Source of the DNA: a virus
DNA length: 49,306 bases
IMG/VR virus record: IMGVR_UViG_3300020152_000253
Coordinates: 1-49,306 of that record
Reading direction: 5' to 3' (one strand)
Positions 15,115 through 22,924 of the stretch are shown piece by piece. Position 1 is the first letter of the stretch. Every line of letters starts with the position of its first letter. Below the pieces are notes generated by a model that saw only the letters and a program-made list of their open reading frames with translations, ran no database searches and was not told the origin of the DNA. The position numbers were made by a program, and so were the translations under genes.

Positions 15115-15824
15115 TCAGGGAGCCCCCCTCTTGTTCTTCTGCTGCGCTTGTGCCAGCTTCGTCCACGCCTTCGCCGCAGCCATCATCTGGCCGAATGACT
15201 GCGGCTCCTTAGGTCCGAATTTCGGAATGAAGTCGCTGGCCTTGAATGCCCGCTGGCCCTTCTTGCGACCGCCGTTTGCTGTGACTGCCGCAAGAATGCC
15301 CATTCGCAGATCGGCCCGCTCCTCGCCGAATGGCTCCCACTCGGCGTAGACCATCCAGTCAAGCAGTTCGACGTTGCTCATGCGGCTCAGAAGCTCGGCT
15401 TTGGTCATGCCCAGCGCCAAGGCCAGGCGATGCTTGAACCGTTCCTCCGGCCGCTTTAGCCGTTTTTTGCCTGACTGACCGCCTCGTCGTTCAGAGCCGA
15501 CAACCTGGCCGCCACGGAGAACACGCGCTCCAAGGCCTTCGCCGACTTCTTTCCGAGCGCGTCGGCGTCGGTGTCGGTGAACAGGCGCTCTCCGTTCTCG
15601 TCGATTACGCACATGGCCACCATGGCCGACTGCGTCTTGCCGAGCACCTGCTTGCCGGTGGGCTTGCCGTCGGGGCCGAACTCGGTAACCATCATGGCAT
15701 AGTGCTCACGCTCGGAGGCGGTCATGCCGCGCACCAGCACTTCGCCGCCCCACTCGGGCACGGGAACCGTCTCGGCTTTCAGGTCAGACGCCAAGAGAAT
15801 GGCGTCACGGTTCAGAATGGTCAT
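15115..15824 (-). CDS. Tail assembly chaperone fusion (gpGT-like), made by -1 frameshift
   Basis: The 122-residue first frame can switch at A-AAA-AAC (15468-15462) into the -1 frame, which continues KKRLKRPEERFKHRLALALG to a TGA at 15115, giving a 236-residue fusion. The extension holds MTKAELLSRMSNVELLDWMV and WEPFGEERADLRMGILA, which match the second tail chaperone (gp14/T-domain) of many siphophages. The -1 frame has no well-placed start of its own. As in lambda gpG/gpGT, the ratio of short to long product would guide tape measure and tail tube assembly. Confidence 0.8.
15456..15824 (-). CDS. Tail assembly chaperone, short form (gpG-like)
   Basis: 122 residues, ATG with GGGAGGT upstream. 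Sequence begins MTILNRDAILLASDLKAETV and contains WGGEVLVRGMTASEREHYAMM, the hallmark of siphophage G-type chaperones located between the tail tube and tape measure genes. Ends ...VSQAKNG then TAA just past the slippery site. Upstream neighbour is the major tail protein, downstream the tape measure, the expected order. Confidence 0.85.
   Translation of the reverse strand: MTILNRDAILLASDLKAETVPVPEWGGEVLVRGMTASEREHYAMMVTEFGPDGKPTGKQVLGKTQSAMVAMCVIDENGERLFTDTDADALGKKSAKALERVFSVAARLSALNDEAVSQAKNG
15462..15468 (-). promoter_or_regulatory. Programmed -1 ribosomal frameshift site A AAA AAC
   Basis: The heptamer is in the exact X-XXY-YYZ phase relative to the short chaperone frame (GCA AAA AAC GGC TAA). 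Only two codons separate it from the zero-frame stop. After slippage the reading continues AAA AAA CGG into an open frame of more than 110 codons. Confidence 0.8.
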
Positions 15825-15837
15825 GGTGTACCTCCCG

Positions 15838-16266
15838 CTATGCGAACGTGGGCAGGCCGTCGAGCTTCAGGGTCACGCTGGCCATGGTCATGCCGCCCTC
15901 GGCTTCGCCGGTCACCTCGAAGCCGGACACGAAGGCGGCAAACGACCAGGTGGCCGCCGTCCCGAACTTGATCTTGAAGTTCCGAACGAGGCCGTCGCTG
16001 AAGGCCGCCAAGAGGCCGGTGGTCTCGTCATGGGTACCCTCGGCAGGATCCCACATGATTTCGATGGGAACCTCGCCGCCTTCGGGGAGACCGGAGCGGT
16101 AACGTTGCGCCGTATCCCCGTGGAACGTCTTGTTGATCTGCTCACGGGACATGCCCGGGCCGCCGATGTTCTTCACGTTGGCGACCTTCGTAAAGAGCTC
16201 GGTGGGCGTCGCCCCGTCGCCCATCTCGATGGTGACCTCTGCGCCGAGAATTCCGGGTTCAGGCAC
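15838..16266 (-). CDS. Major tail (tube) protein
   Basis: 142 residues from GTG 16266 (GGAGG 8 nt upstream). Opens with LGAEVTIEMGDGATPTELFTKV and has NIGGPGMSREQINKTFHGD and VPIEIMWDPAEGTHDETTGL, followed by a beta barrel ending GFEVTGEAEGGMTMASVTLK. This is the tail-tube family of many siphophages (lambda gpV-like N-domain), with VTGEAE..MTMAS as its conserved closing strand. Many copies stack to form the tube. Sits between the tail completion and chaperone genes. Confidence 0.8.
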   Translation of the reverse strand: MPEPGILGAEVTIEMGDGATPTELFTKVANVKNIGGPGMSREQINKTFHGDTAQRYRSGLPEGGEVPIEIMWDPAEGTHDETTGLLAAFSDGLVRNFKIKFGTAATWSFAAFVSGFEVTGEAEGGMTMASVTLKLDGLPTFA

Positions 16267-16280
16267 GGTCAAGACCTCCC

Positions 16281-16670
16281 CTATACGCGATGTTGGACTG
16301 AGAAATCAAGCGTAACGCCCACTACCTTCACGTTCTGGTCATAGGCGTCACGGTCATCGGTGCATTCGATCCTTCCCAGACGGACGCCGGCCACGGTCGT
16401 ACTCCACGCCGCATGCATGGCTGCCTTGACCTGTGCGGCCACCTGGCGGGCGTTGACAAGATCAGGATTCCAGATATCAACCTGGAAGTTTGGGGTAGCG
16501 GCACCCTCGGGCCCGTCCTTCGTGTACCCCTGGTAGGTGCCCGTCCGGGTATAGGTAATCGCCGGCAGAATGGGCTTTTGGGGAAGCGTCTGCGGATAGA
16601 CCCGATCGGCGACGAGGGCGGTCAACTCCGCCCGGTGGGTGAGGATATAAAGAACGGCCGCCTCGATCAC
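16281..16670 (-). CDS. Tail completion protein, DUF3168/gp17-like
   Basis: 129 residues, GTG start behind GGGAGGG. VYPQTLPQKPILPAITYTRT followed by PNFQVDIWNPDLVNARQVAA is the characteristic pattern of the DUF3168 (SPP1 gp17) family, which joins the head connector to the tail. Starts inside the last codons of the upstream gp10-like gene. Confidence 0.75.
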   Translation of the reverse strand: MIEAAVLYILTHRAELTALVADRVYPQTLPQKPILPAITYTRTGTYQGYTKDGPEGAATPNFQVDIWNPDLVNARQVAAQVKAAMHAAWSTTVAGVRLGRIECTDDRDAYDQNVKVVGVTLDFSVQHRV

Positions 16671-17122
16671 TTCTTCCGCCCTCCCCTCTTCCGCTTCACA
16701 GCGTCGATGCCGCGGGCCATACCCTTGATCACGACAGCCTCGGCCTGGCCCATCGACTCACGCACCCCCGGGCCAAAGAACGGCTGTGCGGGGACGTTGC
16801 CCACTACTTGGCCGTTCACCACCAGGGCATGCCCATCTTCCACGAGGTGGGAGTGCGGGGCAATCTTGCGATCGATGGCGCAAAAGGCCGAGGGGCTATG
16901 CTGCTTCTTCCGCCTGGACTTCTTGGCCTTGACGGCCTTCTTCAGGCGGCCGGTGAGCTTCTTGGCCCGGCGCTTGACGGCGGTCTTGATGACCTTGGCA
17001 CCCTCCACCATGATCGGTTGGAGTTCCTTGTCGCTCATGGAGCCCATCAGCTGCTTGAAAGCGGCCTTCAGCTCGTCGAGGCCGGTAATGGTGATGGGTG
17101 GTTTCCTGCTTCGGGGAGGCAT
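16667..17122 (-). CDS. HK97 gp10-like neck protein
   Basis: 151 residues from ATG 17122, which shares one base with the stop of the upstream gene (TGATG). ITITGLDELKAAFKQLMGSM is the typical opening of the HK97 gp10 family, followed by a very basic stretch (KRRAKKLTGRLKKAVKAKKS) and PAQPFFGPGVRESMGQAEAV near the end, where 'aRPFL.pA' normally stands. Role in tail terminator or neck assembly. Confidence 0.8.
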   Translation of the reverse strand: MPPRSRKPPITITGLDELKAAFKQLMGSMSDKELQPIMVEGAKVIKTAVKRRAKKLTGRLKKAVKAKKSRRKKQHSPSAFCAIDRKIAPHSHLVEDGHALVVNGQVVGNVPAQPFFGPGVRESMGQAEAVVIKGMARGIDAVKRKRGGRKK

Positions 17123-17448
17123 CAGGCCACCGCCCTCTCGACACACATGAGGTGCAGCTCCACGTGGCGCTCCTCTGGGTCGATCACCGACTCGATGTCG
17201 AACGTCCGACTACCAAAAAGCACCCGCATTTTTGAGTGAACGCCCGGGCGGTACCGCATCTTGATCCGGTGGGTTGTCTCGGCGTTGACCTGCTGGGCTG
17301 CGAAGTACTCGCGGCCGCTGATTGGCTCCACGGCCGCCCACACGGTGGCCACATCCGACCACGTTAGGATCTCGCCGCCGGCGGCGTCTCTGCCTGTTGC
17401 CGTCGACTCCCGCAGGGTGATACGGTGCCTGTAAGTGCCTGCTGGCAT
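17122..17448 (-). CDS. Head-tail adaptor (stopper) protein
   Basis: 108 residues from ATG 17448. MPAGTYRHRITLRESTATGR, then WSDVATVWAAVEPISGREYF and THRIKMRYRPGVHSKMRVLF, are the strong signature of the SPP1 gp16 / HK97 head closure family. Upstream gene ends across its ribosome binding site. It seals the portal after DNA packaging. Confidence 0.85.
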   Translation of the reverse strand: MPAGTYRHRITLRESTATGRDAAGGEILTWSDVATVWAAVEPISGREYFAAQQVNAETTHRIKMRYRPGVHSKMRVLFGSRTFDIESVIDPEERHVELHLMCVERAVA

Positions 17449-17453
17449 TGCGA

Positions 17454-18044
17454 TCACCTCGCCCCGAATACCCTGTTTGGCCAGAGCAAGCGGTCGACGC
17501 CGAAGGGAATGGGCAGCGATTCACCGCGTTGCCGGGCAGCCGCCACCGCCTCGTGGTTCTCATACCAGTGCCCCACCAGCAGAAGCATCGCCTGCTTCAC
17601 TCGCTGTGGCACGGCTGAGGCGTCGCCGTATCCTGCCTCGTACCGAATGGCAATTGCTTCAGCTGGCCGGAGTGTCGCCGCCGGCCACGACTTCCCATAC
17701 CCGAGCACGATGCGTCCGGGTGAGCCCTTGGCGGCCACCACGTAGTTGGAGGCATCCCAAGTTGTCTCGACCCCGTCCTTGTCGACGAACTTGATGTGCG
17801 TGACCGAGCGGAGCGGAGGCCGGGGGACCTTGAGCTCGGAACCACTCGGCCAGGCGTCCAGCGTCAACTCCAGCGTCTGCGTAACGTACGCCCTGGCCTG
17901 GAAACCCTCGCAGTGCTCCCGTGCGGCCAGGATCAGCCCGGCGATAAAGGCGTCTTCGGCGTCGTGTTCGACCCTGCAGTGCGTCTTCGCTTCGTCCAGG
18001 GTGATGGGCTCCACCGCAGGCGGTGCGATCACGTTAACGGCCAT
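17454..18044 (-). CDS. Head-tail connector, gp6/gp15-like
   Basis: 196 residues, ATG with GAGGTG upstream. EPITLDEAKTHCRVEHDAED and FIAGLILAAREHCEGFQARA are the conserved opening of the phage connector (phiE125 gp8/HK97 gp6) family. A beta insertion is followed by RYEAGYGDASAVPQRVKQAM, another family hallmark. It forms the ring beneath the portal. Confidence 0.85.
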   Translation of the reverse strand: MAVNVIAPPAVEPITLDEAKTHCRVEHDAEDAFIAGLILAAREHCEGFQARAYVTQTLELTLDAWPSGSELKVPRPPLRSVTHIKFVDKDGVETTWDASNYVVAAKGSPGRIVLGYGKSWPAATLRPAEAIAIRYEAGYGDASAVPQRVKQAMLLLVGHWYENHEAVAAARQRGESLPIPFGVDRLLWPNRVFGAR

Positions 18045-18046
18045 GC

Positions 18047-18442
18047 TTACTTCACCTCGCCGGCAGCCTGGATGGCCTCAATCAGCTGGGCAACAGTCTT
18101 ACCCCTGGTCTCGATGCTCAGTGACGAAGCGAGTTGGACAAGCTCCGGCTTGCGCAGATCATGCAAGCTCGCCTCCGATGGGATCTCCAACTTCACGACA
18201 TCATCAGGCAGACCACCTGTCGTATCACCGGCCACTGAACCGGTCACCGATTCACCGGCATCAGCCGTGCCCGAAGCGGTGTCGCCGGGGGCTGGCGATT
18301 GCTGGGGAATGGCCGATGCCAGGATGACGCCTCGGGCATGCAGCACAGTGGCCCGCTGCTCGGACACCTCGATGGTCTCGCCTGGAAGCCGGCGGGCGCC
18401 GGCCTCCAGGTCCACAAACTCAGCAATAACCCGGTACTTCAC
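18047..18442 (-). CDS. Head-region protein with C-terminal SAP/HeH-like motif
   Basis: 131 residues from a GTG behind GAGGTG. Residues 1-40 form a small beta unit (YRVIAEFVDLEAGARRLPGE). A low-complexity linker rich in G, S, T and A leads to LRKPELVQLASSLSIETRGKTVAQLIEAI, which reads as a SAP, HeH or Rho-N-like helix-extension-helix. Genes of this type commonly lie between capsid and connector genes; DNA or capsid binding is inferred. Three bases separate it from the connector gene. Confidence 0.6.
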   Translation of the reverse strand: MKYRVIAEFVDLEAGARRLPGETIEVSEQRATVLHARGVILASAIPQQSPAPGDTASGTADAGESVTGSVAGDTTGGLPDDVVKLEIPSEASLHDLRKPELVQLASSLSIETRGKTVAQLIEAIQAAGEVK

Positions 18443-18483
18443 AGCGTCACCTCACAGACACAGCTGCCAGGCTTTCGGCGGGG

Positions 18484-19218
18484 CTAGAGAACAGCGCTGG
18501 CCCCAACCTTCTGCGCCGGCGTGAACGAGAGACCACCCCGGCGCAGGGACGCCGACACGACCGTGTTTGCCGTGGTCGTCACCTTCACGGCGACATGGGT
18601 GAAGCCGTTGGCCAGGTCCAGGCTGGACGCAGAGATCTCCACGAAGGCCTGTGCCTGGACCGTCGCGACAGTGATCGTCGCGTGCGAGGCTGCGGCCGTG
18701 ATCAGCGTCTCGCCGGAGACGGTGGACGTAAGCGTGATCACACCCAGGGCCGCCGTAGCAGTGACGCCAGGGACGCCGTAGACCCCGTGGTTGATGAGGC
18801 CAGCCAGTGCGGCAGCGTCAGCAGTGTCGTCACCGTCAATCTTGAACTCGCGGTTGGCTGCCGTCGTGGTATCGGCATGGGCAGTGAACGTAACGCCGTT
18901 GATGGTCACGGTCTGCGTGGCCAGCACCGTTGCCAGGGTCAGCGTAGCGACCGTCACGTTGGTGTTGGCGGTGACCTCTGCGACAGCCGCCTGGCCCGCG
19001 GTAGTCGGAATGCCCTTGGCGTCCGTGCCGGCAGCGTCCTTGGCCTGTAGCAGTTCGATCTTGGTCGTCTTGGTTGCAGCCATCGCACCGGCGATCAGCT
19101 CTGCCAGGACCTTGTCGACCCCTTGCAGGCTGAAATACCGGCCCGCAGCGTTGGTATTGTTGAGCGCCTGGCTGACCAGGCCGATGTCCATCTTCTCAGC
19201 CTCGTACATCCGCTTCAT
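18484..19218 (-). CDS. Capsid-associated protein, probable head decoration or minor head protein
   Basis: 244 residues from ATG 19218, 6 nt after AAGGT (a GTG two codons earlier is possible). The N-terminal helix (MYEAEKMDIGLVSQALNNTN) is followed by a long, alanine, valine and threonine-rich beta region containing VTINGVTFTAHADTTTAANR, DDTADAAALAGLIN and VTATAALGVITLTSTVSGET, a motif set common in phage tail sheath, decoration and lectin-like proteins where it forms a bacterial Ig-like unit. It is the first gene after the capsid terminator. Confidence 0.5.
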   Translation of the reverse strand: MKRMYEAEKMDIGLVSQALNNTNAAGRYFSLQGVDKVLAELIAGAMAATKTTKIELLQAKDAAGTDAKGIPTTAGQAAVAEVTANTNVTVATLTLATVLATQTVTINGVTFTAHADTTTAANREFKIDGDDTADAAALAGLINHGVYGVPGVTATAALGVITLTSTVSGETLITAAASHATITVATVQAQAFVEISASSLDLANGFTHVAVKVTTTANTVVSASLRRGGLSFTPAQKVGASAVL

Positions 19219-19259
19219 GGGCACACCTTACCTTTCTGTGAAGCAGGTTAGAGAGTAAA

Positions 19260-19277
19260 GGGGGCCAGGCGGCCCCC
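19260..19277 (-). terminator. Terminator behind the major capsid gene
   Basis: On the minus strand GGGGGCC-gcct-GGCCCCC is followed by TTTACTCT. Five bases past the capsid stop; a partial terminator here would raise capsid mRNA over downstream genes. Confidence 0.65.
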
Positions 19278-19282
19278 TTGCG

Positions 19283-20653
19283 TTATGCCGCGGGCACGTC
19301 GAGAAGCACGTACGGAGAGACCTTGGTGACGCCATCCTCCAGGGTAAGGGGAGCGTCGACCCAGCCCTTGCCGTCCACGTTCCAGAAGAGCTTGATCACG
19401 GTCTTGTTCTTCTTGAAGTAAACGTGCTCGGACGCCGCCAGGAACGGGCCACTGCCGTCCTTGACGAGGTAGTACTGGAAGTCAACCAGCATCAGGTCGC
19501 CCTGGGACCCGAGGGCGGGCGCCTTGCCGGTGAACCGGATCGGGAACCCGGCGAGAGTGTCGGGGATGCCGCGGGTGATATCGCCCTTGATGAACAGGCT
19601 GTTGCCGGCTTCATCCTTCAGGGCCCCGATCTGGGGAAGGGAGGACTGGGTGGCAACCCACATGCCGTTCGTCGAGTTGGGCATGAAGGCGGCCAGCATG
19701 TTCAGGATGTCAGCAAAAACGATCTTGTTGGCCGTGGTCCGCCTGACGGGCAGAGCGCCGGTGCCCTTCCTGACGCCGATGGGCTTGCCGACACCGTCGC
19801 CGCCCAGGAAGACCATGTCTTCGGTGTTCATGGCTGCACCCCGGAGCAGGAACTCAGCGAACGCTGAAGCCGCTTGCCAGTTGCGAAGCAGCTTGTCGGA
19901 CATGACGGTAATGCCCGTGACTTCCTGGGGCTTCAGGATGACCTCGCGGAGCTTGCCGCTGGTCTCGTCAGCCTCGGCACCCTCGGCCGTCCAGTACACT
20001 TCGACGCCGCCGAACACGCCGTTAGCACCCTGGTGGAACGCCGGGATGGGAATCTCGGCATCGGGCGGGTCGCCGGCGGGAACAATCGTGGCCCGGGGCC
20101 GGACGATAGCATCCTGGGGCCGGATCATCAGCGGAGCACCCTGGTACTGCTGAGCGGGTACGGCAAACCCGCCTTCCTCGCCGGTTCCCATGGTCCACTC
20201 GTTACGGAACTGGGGCATAATGCCCGCCTTGAACGCGTCCGGCAGTTGGAAACCACCGAGCTTGTTGGTGGGGATGCTGGCCAGGCGGCCCTTCTGGTCA
20301 CCGAAGCGCAGGGCGTCGAGGAACTCACCGACGTTGGAGAAGCCGGCGTCGTCCTTCTTCTGGTTGTTCGCGGAGGGAGCGCCCGGACCCGCATACAGGG
20401 GCCGGTACGGCTGGCCTTCGGGCTGGTTGAGTTGCGCCTCGCGCGCCGCCAGCTTGCGTTCCCGGTCCTCGGCCTTCACGGCCGCCTCGATCTGGGCGTC
20501 CAGGCCGGCGATGGTGGTGTCCAGCGTCTCGAACTCAGCCGCTTCTGCCTCGTTCAGATCACGGGACTCGCCCTTGGCCTTGTCGAAAACGGCCCGCTGC
20601 TTGGCCACCGCAGCGGCCTTCTCCTGGCGAAGCTCCTGAATGCTCTTTTTCAT
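19283..20653 (-). CDS. Major capsid protein, HK97 family
   Basis: 456 residues. An N-terminal coiled-coil delta region (IQELRQEKAAAVAKQRAVFD through about residue 80) acts as scaffold and is removed by the adjacent protease. The HK97 fold follows: GFAVPAQQYQGAPLMIRPQD, PEVTGITVMSDKLLRNW-type E-loop/P-domain strand, MNTEDMVFLGGDGVGKPIGV, and LVDFQYYLVKDGSGPFLAAS near the end. The GDGVGKPIGV and MWVATQSSLPQIGALKDEAG blocks are diagnostic. Immediately upstream is the prohead protease. Confidence 0.95.
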   Translation of the reverse strand: MKKSIQELRQEKAAAVAKQRAVFDKAKGESRDLNEAEAAEFETLDTTIAGLDAQIEAAVKAEDRERKLAAREAQLNQPEGQPYRPLYAGPGAPSANNQKKDDAGFSNVGEFLDALRFGDQKGRLASIPTNKLGGFQLPDAFKAGIMPQFRNEWTMGTGEEGGFAVPAQQYQGAPLMIRPQDAIVRPRATIVPAGDPPDAEIPIPAFHQGANGVFGGVEVYWTAEGAEADETSGKLREVILKPQEVTGITVMSDKLLRNWQAASAFAEFLLRGAAMNTEDMVFLGGDGVGKPIGVRKGTGALPVRRTTANKIVFADILNMLAAFMPNSTNGMWVATQSSLPQIGALKDEAGNSLFIKGDITRGIPDTLAGFPIRFTGKAPALGSQGDLMLVDFQYYLVKDGSGPFLAASEHVYFKKNKTVIKLFWNVDGKGWVDAPLTLEDGVTKVSPYVLLDVPAA

Positions 20654-20669
20654 GCGGCTACCTACCTTT

Positions 20670-21443
20670 CTACCGTTCGTTCTGCTTCAGCCGGCGTTCG
20701 AAAAGCGAAAGCGGCGCCGTGTTGCGCCGCTGTGCCGGATCGGTTGAGTTGGGACCTCCGGGCCTGGCCAGCTGAGCAGCCACAGCCAGGAGTTTGGGCG
20801 GATGCCGGAACCGGGACAAATCGAACTCCTGGCCGTTCAAGACCAACCGCCCGTTTTCAAGCGACGCGGCTACCTGCTTGGCTTCGTCAACCTCATCAGC
20901 AAACCCGAGTTCTACCGCCTCTTCAGCGTTCATCCAGGTCTCTGCATCCAGGAGTTCGCTGATTCTCTCCCGGGCCAGACCGGTCTTGTCCTCATAAGCA
21001 GAGATCATGGGCTCCCGGATCTTGTCCAGGTCGTCCGCCATGCGGCGGAGCTCGGTTGCGTTGCCATACCCCCAGGTCATGGGGTTATGCACCATCATCA
21101 TGGCGTTGCGAGGCATGCGGATCACGTCGCACGCCATCAGGGGTAGGGATGCCGCCGACGCCGCCAGGCCGTCAACATACCCGATCTTCGTAGCGGCCGA
21201 ATGTCGCTTGATGATTGAGTGGATTGCCTGTCCGGCGAACACATCTCCGCCGCCGCTGTTGACGAACACGCGGAGCTCGTCGATGTCGCCCAACGCCTTC
21301 AGATCCTCGCGAAACTGCTTCGGAGTGACCTCGTCGCCCCACCAACTCATGTTGGCGAACGTACCGTAGAGCAGCACCTCACCAACCTTGGGCTCGCTGG
21401 CCGCCGCCCGGATCTCCCAGATGCGCTTACCCTTGCCCACCAT
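20670..21443 (-). CDS. Prohead protease, ClpP-like
   Basis: 257 residues from ATG 21443 (AGGAGG upstream). ClpP fold with VFVNSGGGDVFAGQAIHSII, catalytic serine in GLAASAASL (S96), histidine in MMMVHNPMTWGY (H119) and an aspartate in the following helix region. ClpP-type proteases serve as prohead maturation enzymes in HK97-like phages of Gram-positive hosts. Overlaps the end of the portal gene by 17 bp. Confidence 0.9.
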   Translation of the reverse strand: MVGKGKRIWEIRAAASEPKVGEVLLYGTFANMSWWGDEVTPKQFREDLKALGDIDELRVFVNSGGGDVFAGQAIHSIIKRHSAATKIGYVDGLAASAASLPLMACDVIRMPRNAMMMVHNPMTWGYGNATELRRMADDLDKIREPMISAYEDKTGLARERISELLDAETWMNAEEAVELGFADEVDEAKQVAASLENGRLVLNGQEFDLSRFRHPPKLLAVAAQLARPGGPNSTDPAQRRNTAPLSLFERRLKQNER

Positions 21444-22695
21444 TCTCACCTCCTGCGGATCCGGTATTACGAGGCTGCTGCCGGACAGCCGTCTCGGTGC
21501 TGATCATGTTGCCATTCACCAGGTAAGCCCCACCGGCCACGCCGCCAATCGGGTTTATCTCCTCCCGCCGGCGCCAATCGTCGGCGTTGATGACACCGTT
21601 CTGGCGCTGAATCGCGAGGCCTTCCTGGCGGCTCTTGTAGTCGCCACGCAGAAGACCGTCGATGTTGAAGCGGATGTAGTACCCCTGCTGGCGCTCCCGT
21701 CTGGTGAAGAGCCGGCGGTTACCCTGCTGCTCCCAGCGCCGGTAGATCGGCAGCATGGTGTGCTTGGCGAAGCCGATGTCCTGGTGCTCGATGTTGGAGA
21801 ACGTGGCCCGGTCAAGGTTTGCGACCATGTGAGGCGGTACTCGGAAGAGCCCGCAGATTTCATCCCGGTTGAACTTCTGGCTCTCCACAAACTGGGCTTC
21901 ACGAAGCGGCATCGGGATCCGGGAGAGCTTCATGTTCTCCTCGAGGATCAGCGGCTGCCAAGCGTTTTCCATGCCGGCGCCGCGCTCCATAACGTCTTCC
22001 TTCAGGTTTTGTCTGCCTTCCGGACCCAGGAGGCCGGGGTGCTCCAGCACAACACCCATGTTCATGCCCTGGCTGTAGAACCGACCGGCAAACTCCGTAG
22101 CTGCCAAACCAAGCCCAATGGCCTCTGCCGCCATGCGTACCGGAGAGTAACCCATCACCCCATCGAAACCCCAGCCCGGTACGTGCAGCACCTTGGACGC
22201 CGGATACCGCTCTGGCTTCCCCCGGTCCATGACCCAGTACTCCAGCTGTCTGGTCACCGGATCACGTCTGGGCAGTACCTGGTTCCAGTCAACGGGGTAG
22301 ATGTCAATGACCTCGCCGCGCATGCTGTGCTGGAGAATCGAGTAGGCGTTGCCACCCAGCGTCATGTGCCCCTGCTGGGACTCCAGCCAGCTCTGCGAGG
22401 ACATCTCGTCATTCGGCTCACCGTAAAGCGACTCATACAGATAGTGGTCTGTCGCCAGATCGCTTCCACCGTCAGGCCGCCGCCGGTATACATGAAGCGG
22501 CACTGCGCCAAGTGTCTCGGACAGAACCCGTGCGCAGGAGTAGACAGTAATCAGGCGAAGGGCGGACTCTTCGTTCACCTTCGCGCCAGCCGAGCTTTTC
22601 CGGCCGGTGAAGAAGGAGCGCACGTCACGGGTGAACTGCTCCATGGTGTAGTCCTGGTTACGGACGGGCCGAACCAGGTCGCGGATTAGACCCAT
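21427..22695 (-). CDS. Portal protein, HK97 type
   Basis: 422 residues. Family landmarks in order: ESALRLITVYSCARVLSETL, LGAVPLHVYRR, PNDEMSSQSWLESQQGHMTL, GNAYSILQHSMRGEVIDIYP, FKHTMLPIYRRWEQQGNRRL-type stem, and LLRGDYKSRQEGLAIQRQNG then GVINADDWRRREEINPIGG. Forms the dodecameric DNA channel and terminase docking ring. GGGAGG-type binding site precedes the ATG; a membrane protein gene overlaps its start by 38 bp. Confidence 0.95.
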   Translation of the reverse strand: MGLIRDLVRPVRNQDYTMEQFTRDVRSFFTGRKSSAGAKVNEESALRLITVYSCARVLSETLGAVPLHVYRRRPDGGSDLATDHYLYESLYGEPNDEMSSQSWLESQQGHMTLGGNAYSILQHSMRGEVIDIYPVDWNQVLPRRDPVTRQLEYWVMDRGKPERYPASKVLHVPGWGFDGVMGYSPVRMAAEAIGLGLAATEFAGRFYSQGMNMGVVLEHPGLLGPEGRQNLKEDVMERGAGMENAWQPLILEENMKLSRIPMPLREAQFVESQKFNRDEICGLFRVPPHMVANLDRATFSNIEHQDIGFAKHTMLPIYRRWEQQGNRRLFTRRERQQGYYIRFNIDGLLRGDYKSRQEGLAIQRQNGVINADDWRRREEINPIGGVAGGAYLVNGNMISTETAVRQQPRNTGSAGGENGGQG

Positions 22696-22924
22696 GCTGC
22701 TGGCCTCCCTCCTTCTCCCTCGGTGACAGGCCTACCCACAGGAGGAGTAATCCACACACCAGCCACATCAGCGGCACGTAAATGAGCCACAGGCCCCGGC
22801 CGAGCATGAAAAAGCCTGCCAGAAGGCAGGCTTCACGCAACACGTCCAGGATCGTAGCCCGAGTGGGTAACCGGATCCGCCGCGGAGAGCCGGCGGTCCT
22901 CTTGCTGAACGGCCACAATTTCAC
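22658..22924 (-). CDS. Small two-helix membrane protein between terminase and portal
   Basis: 88 residues, GTG overlapping the TGA of the terminase gene. Two hydrophobic segments: EACLLAGFFMLGRGLWLIYV and MWLVCGLLLLWVGLSP, with a basic N-terminus and a polar tail. A short membrane protein gene between large terminase and portal is common in siphophages of Gram-positive hosts; its function is not known. Confidence 0.6.
   Translation of the reverse strand: MKLWPFSKRTAGSPRRIRLPTRATILDVLREACLLAGFFMLGRGLWLIYVPLMWLVCGLLLLWVGLSPREKEGGQQHGSNPRPGSARP

Noticed and set aside
15102-15127. GGGGGGC / GCCCCCC hairpin at the end of the tail chaperone fusion as a terminator.
   Set aside because: It overlaps the coding end and has no U-tract, and the tape measure gene must be transcribed through it; probably only compositional.
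21388-22689. 433-codon open frame antisense to the portal gene, and similar long plus-strand frames antisense to the amidase, capsid, helicase and methyltransferase genes.
   Set aside because: High G+C in codon position 3 keeps opposite frames open. They lack ribosome binding sites and recognisable motifs, while the minus-strand partners are clear phage genes.
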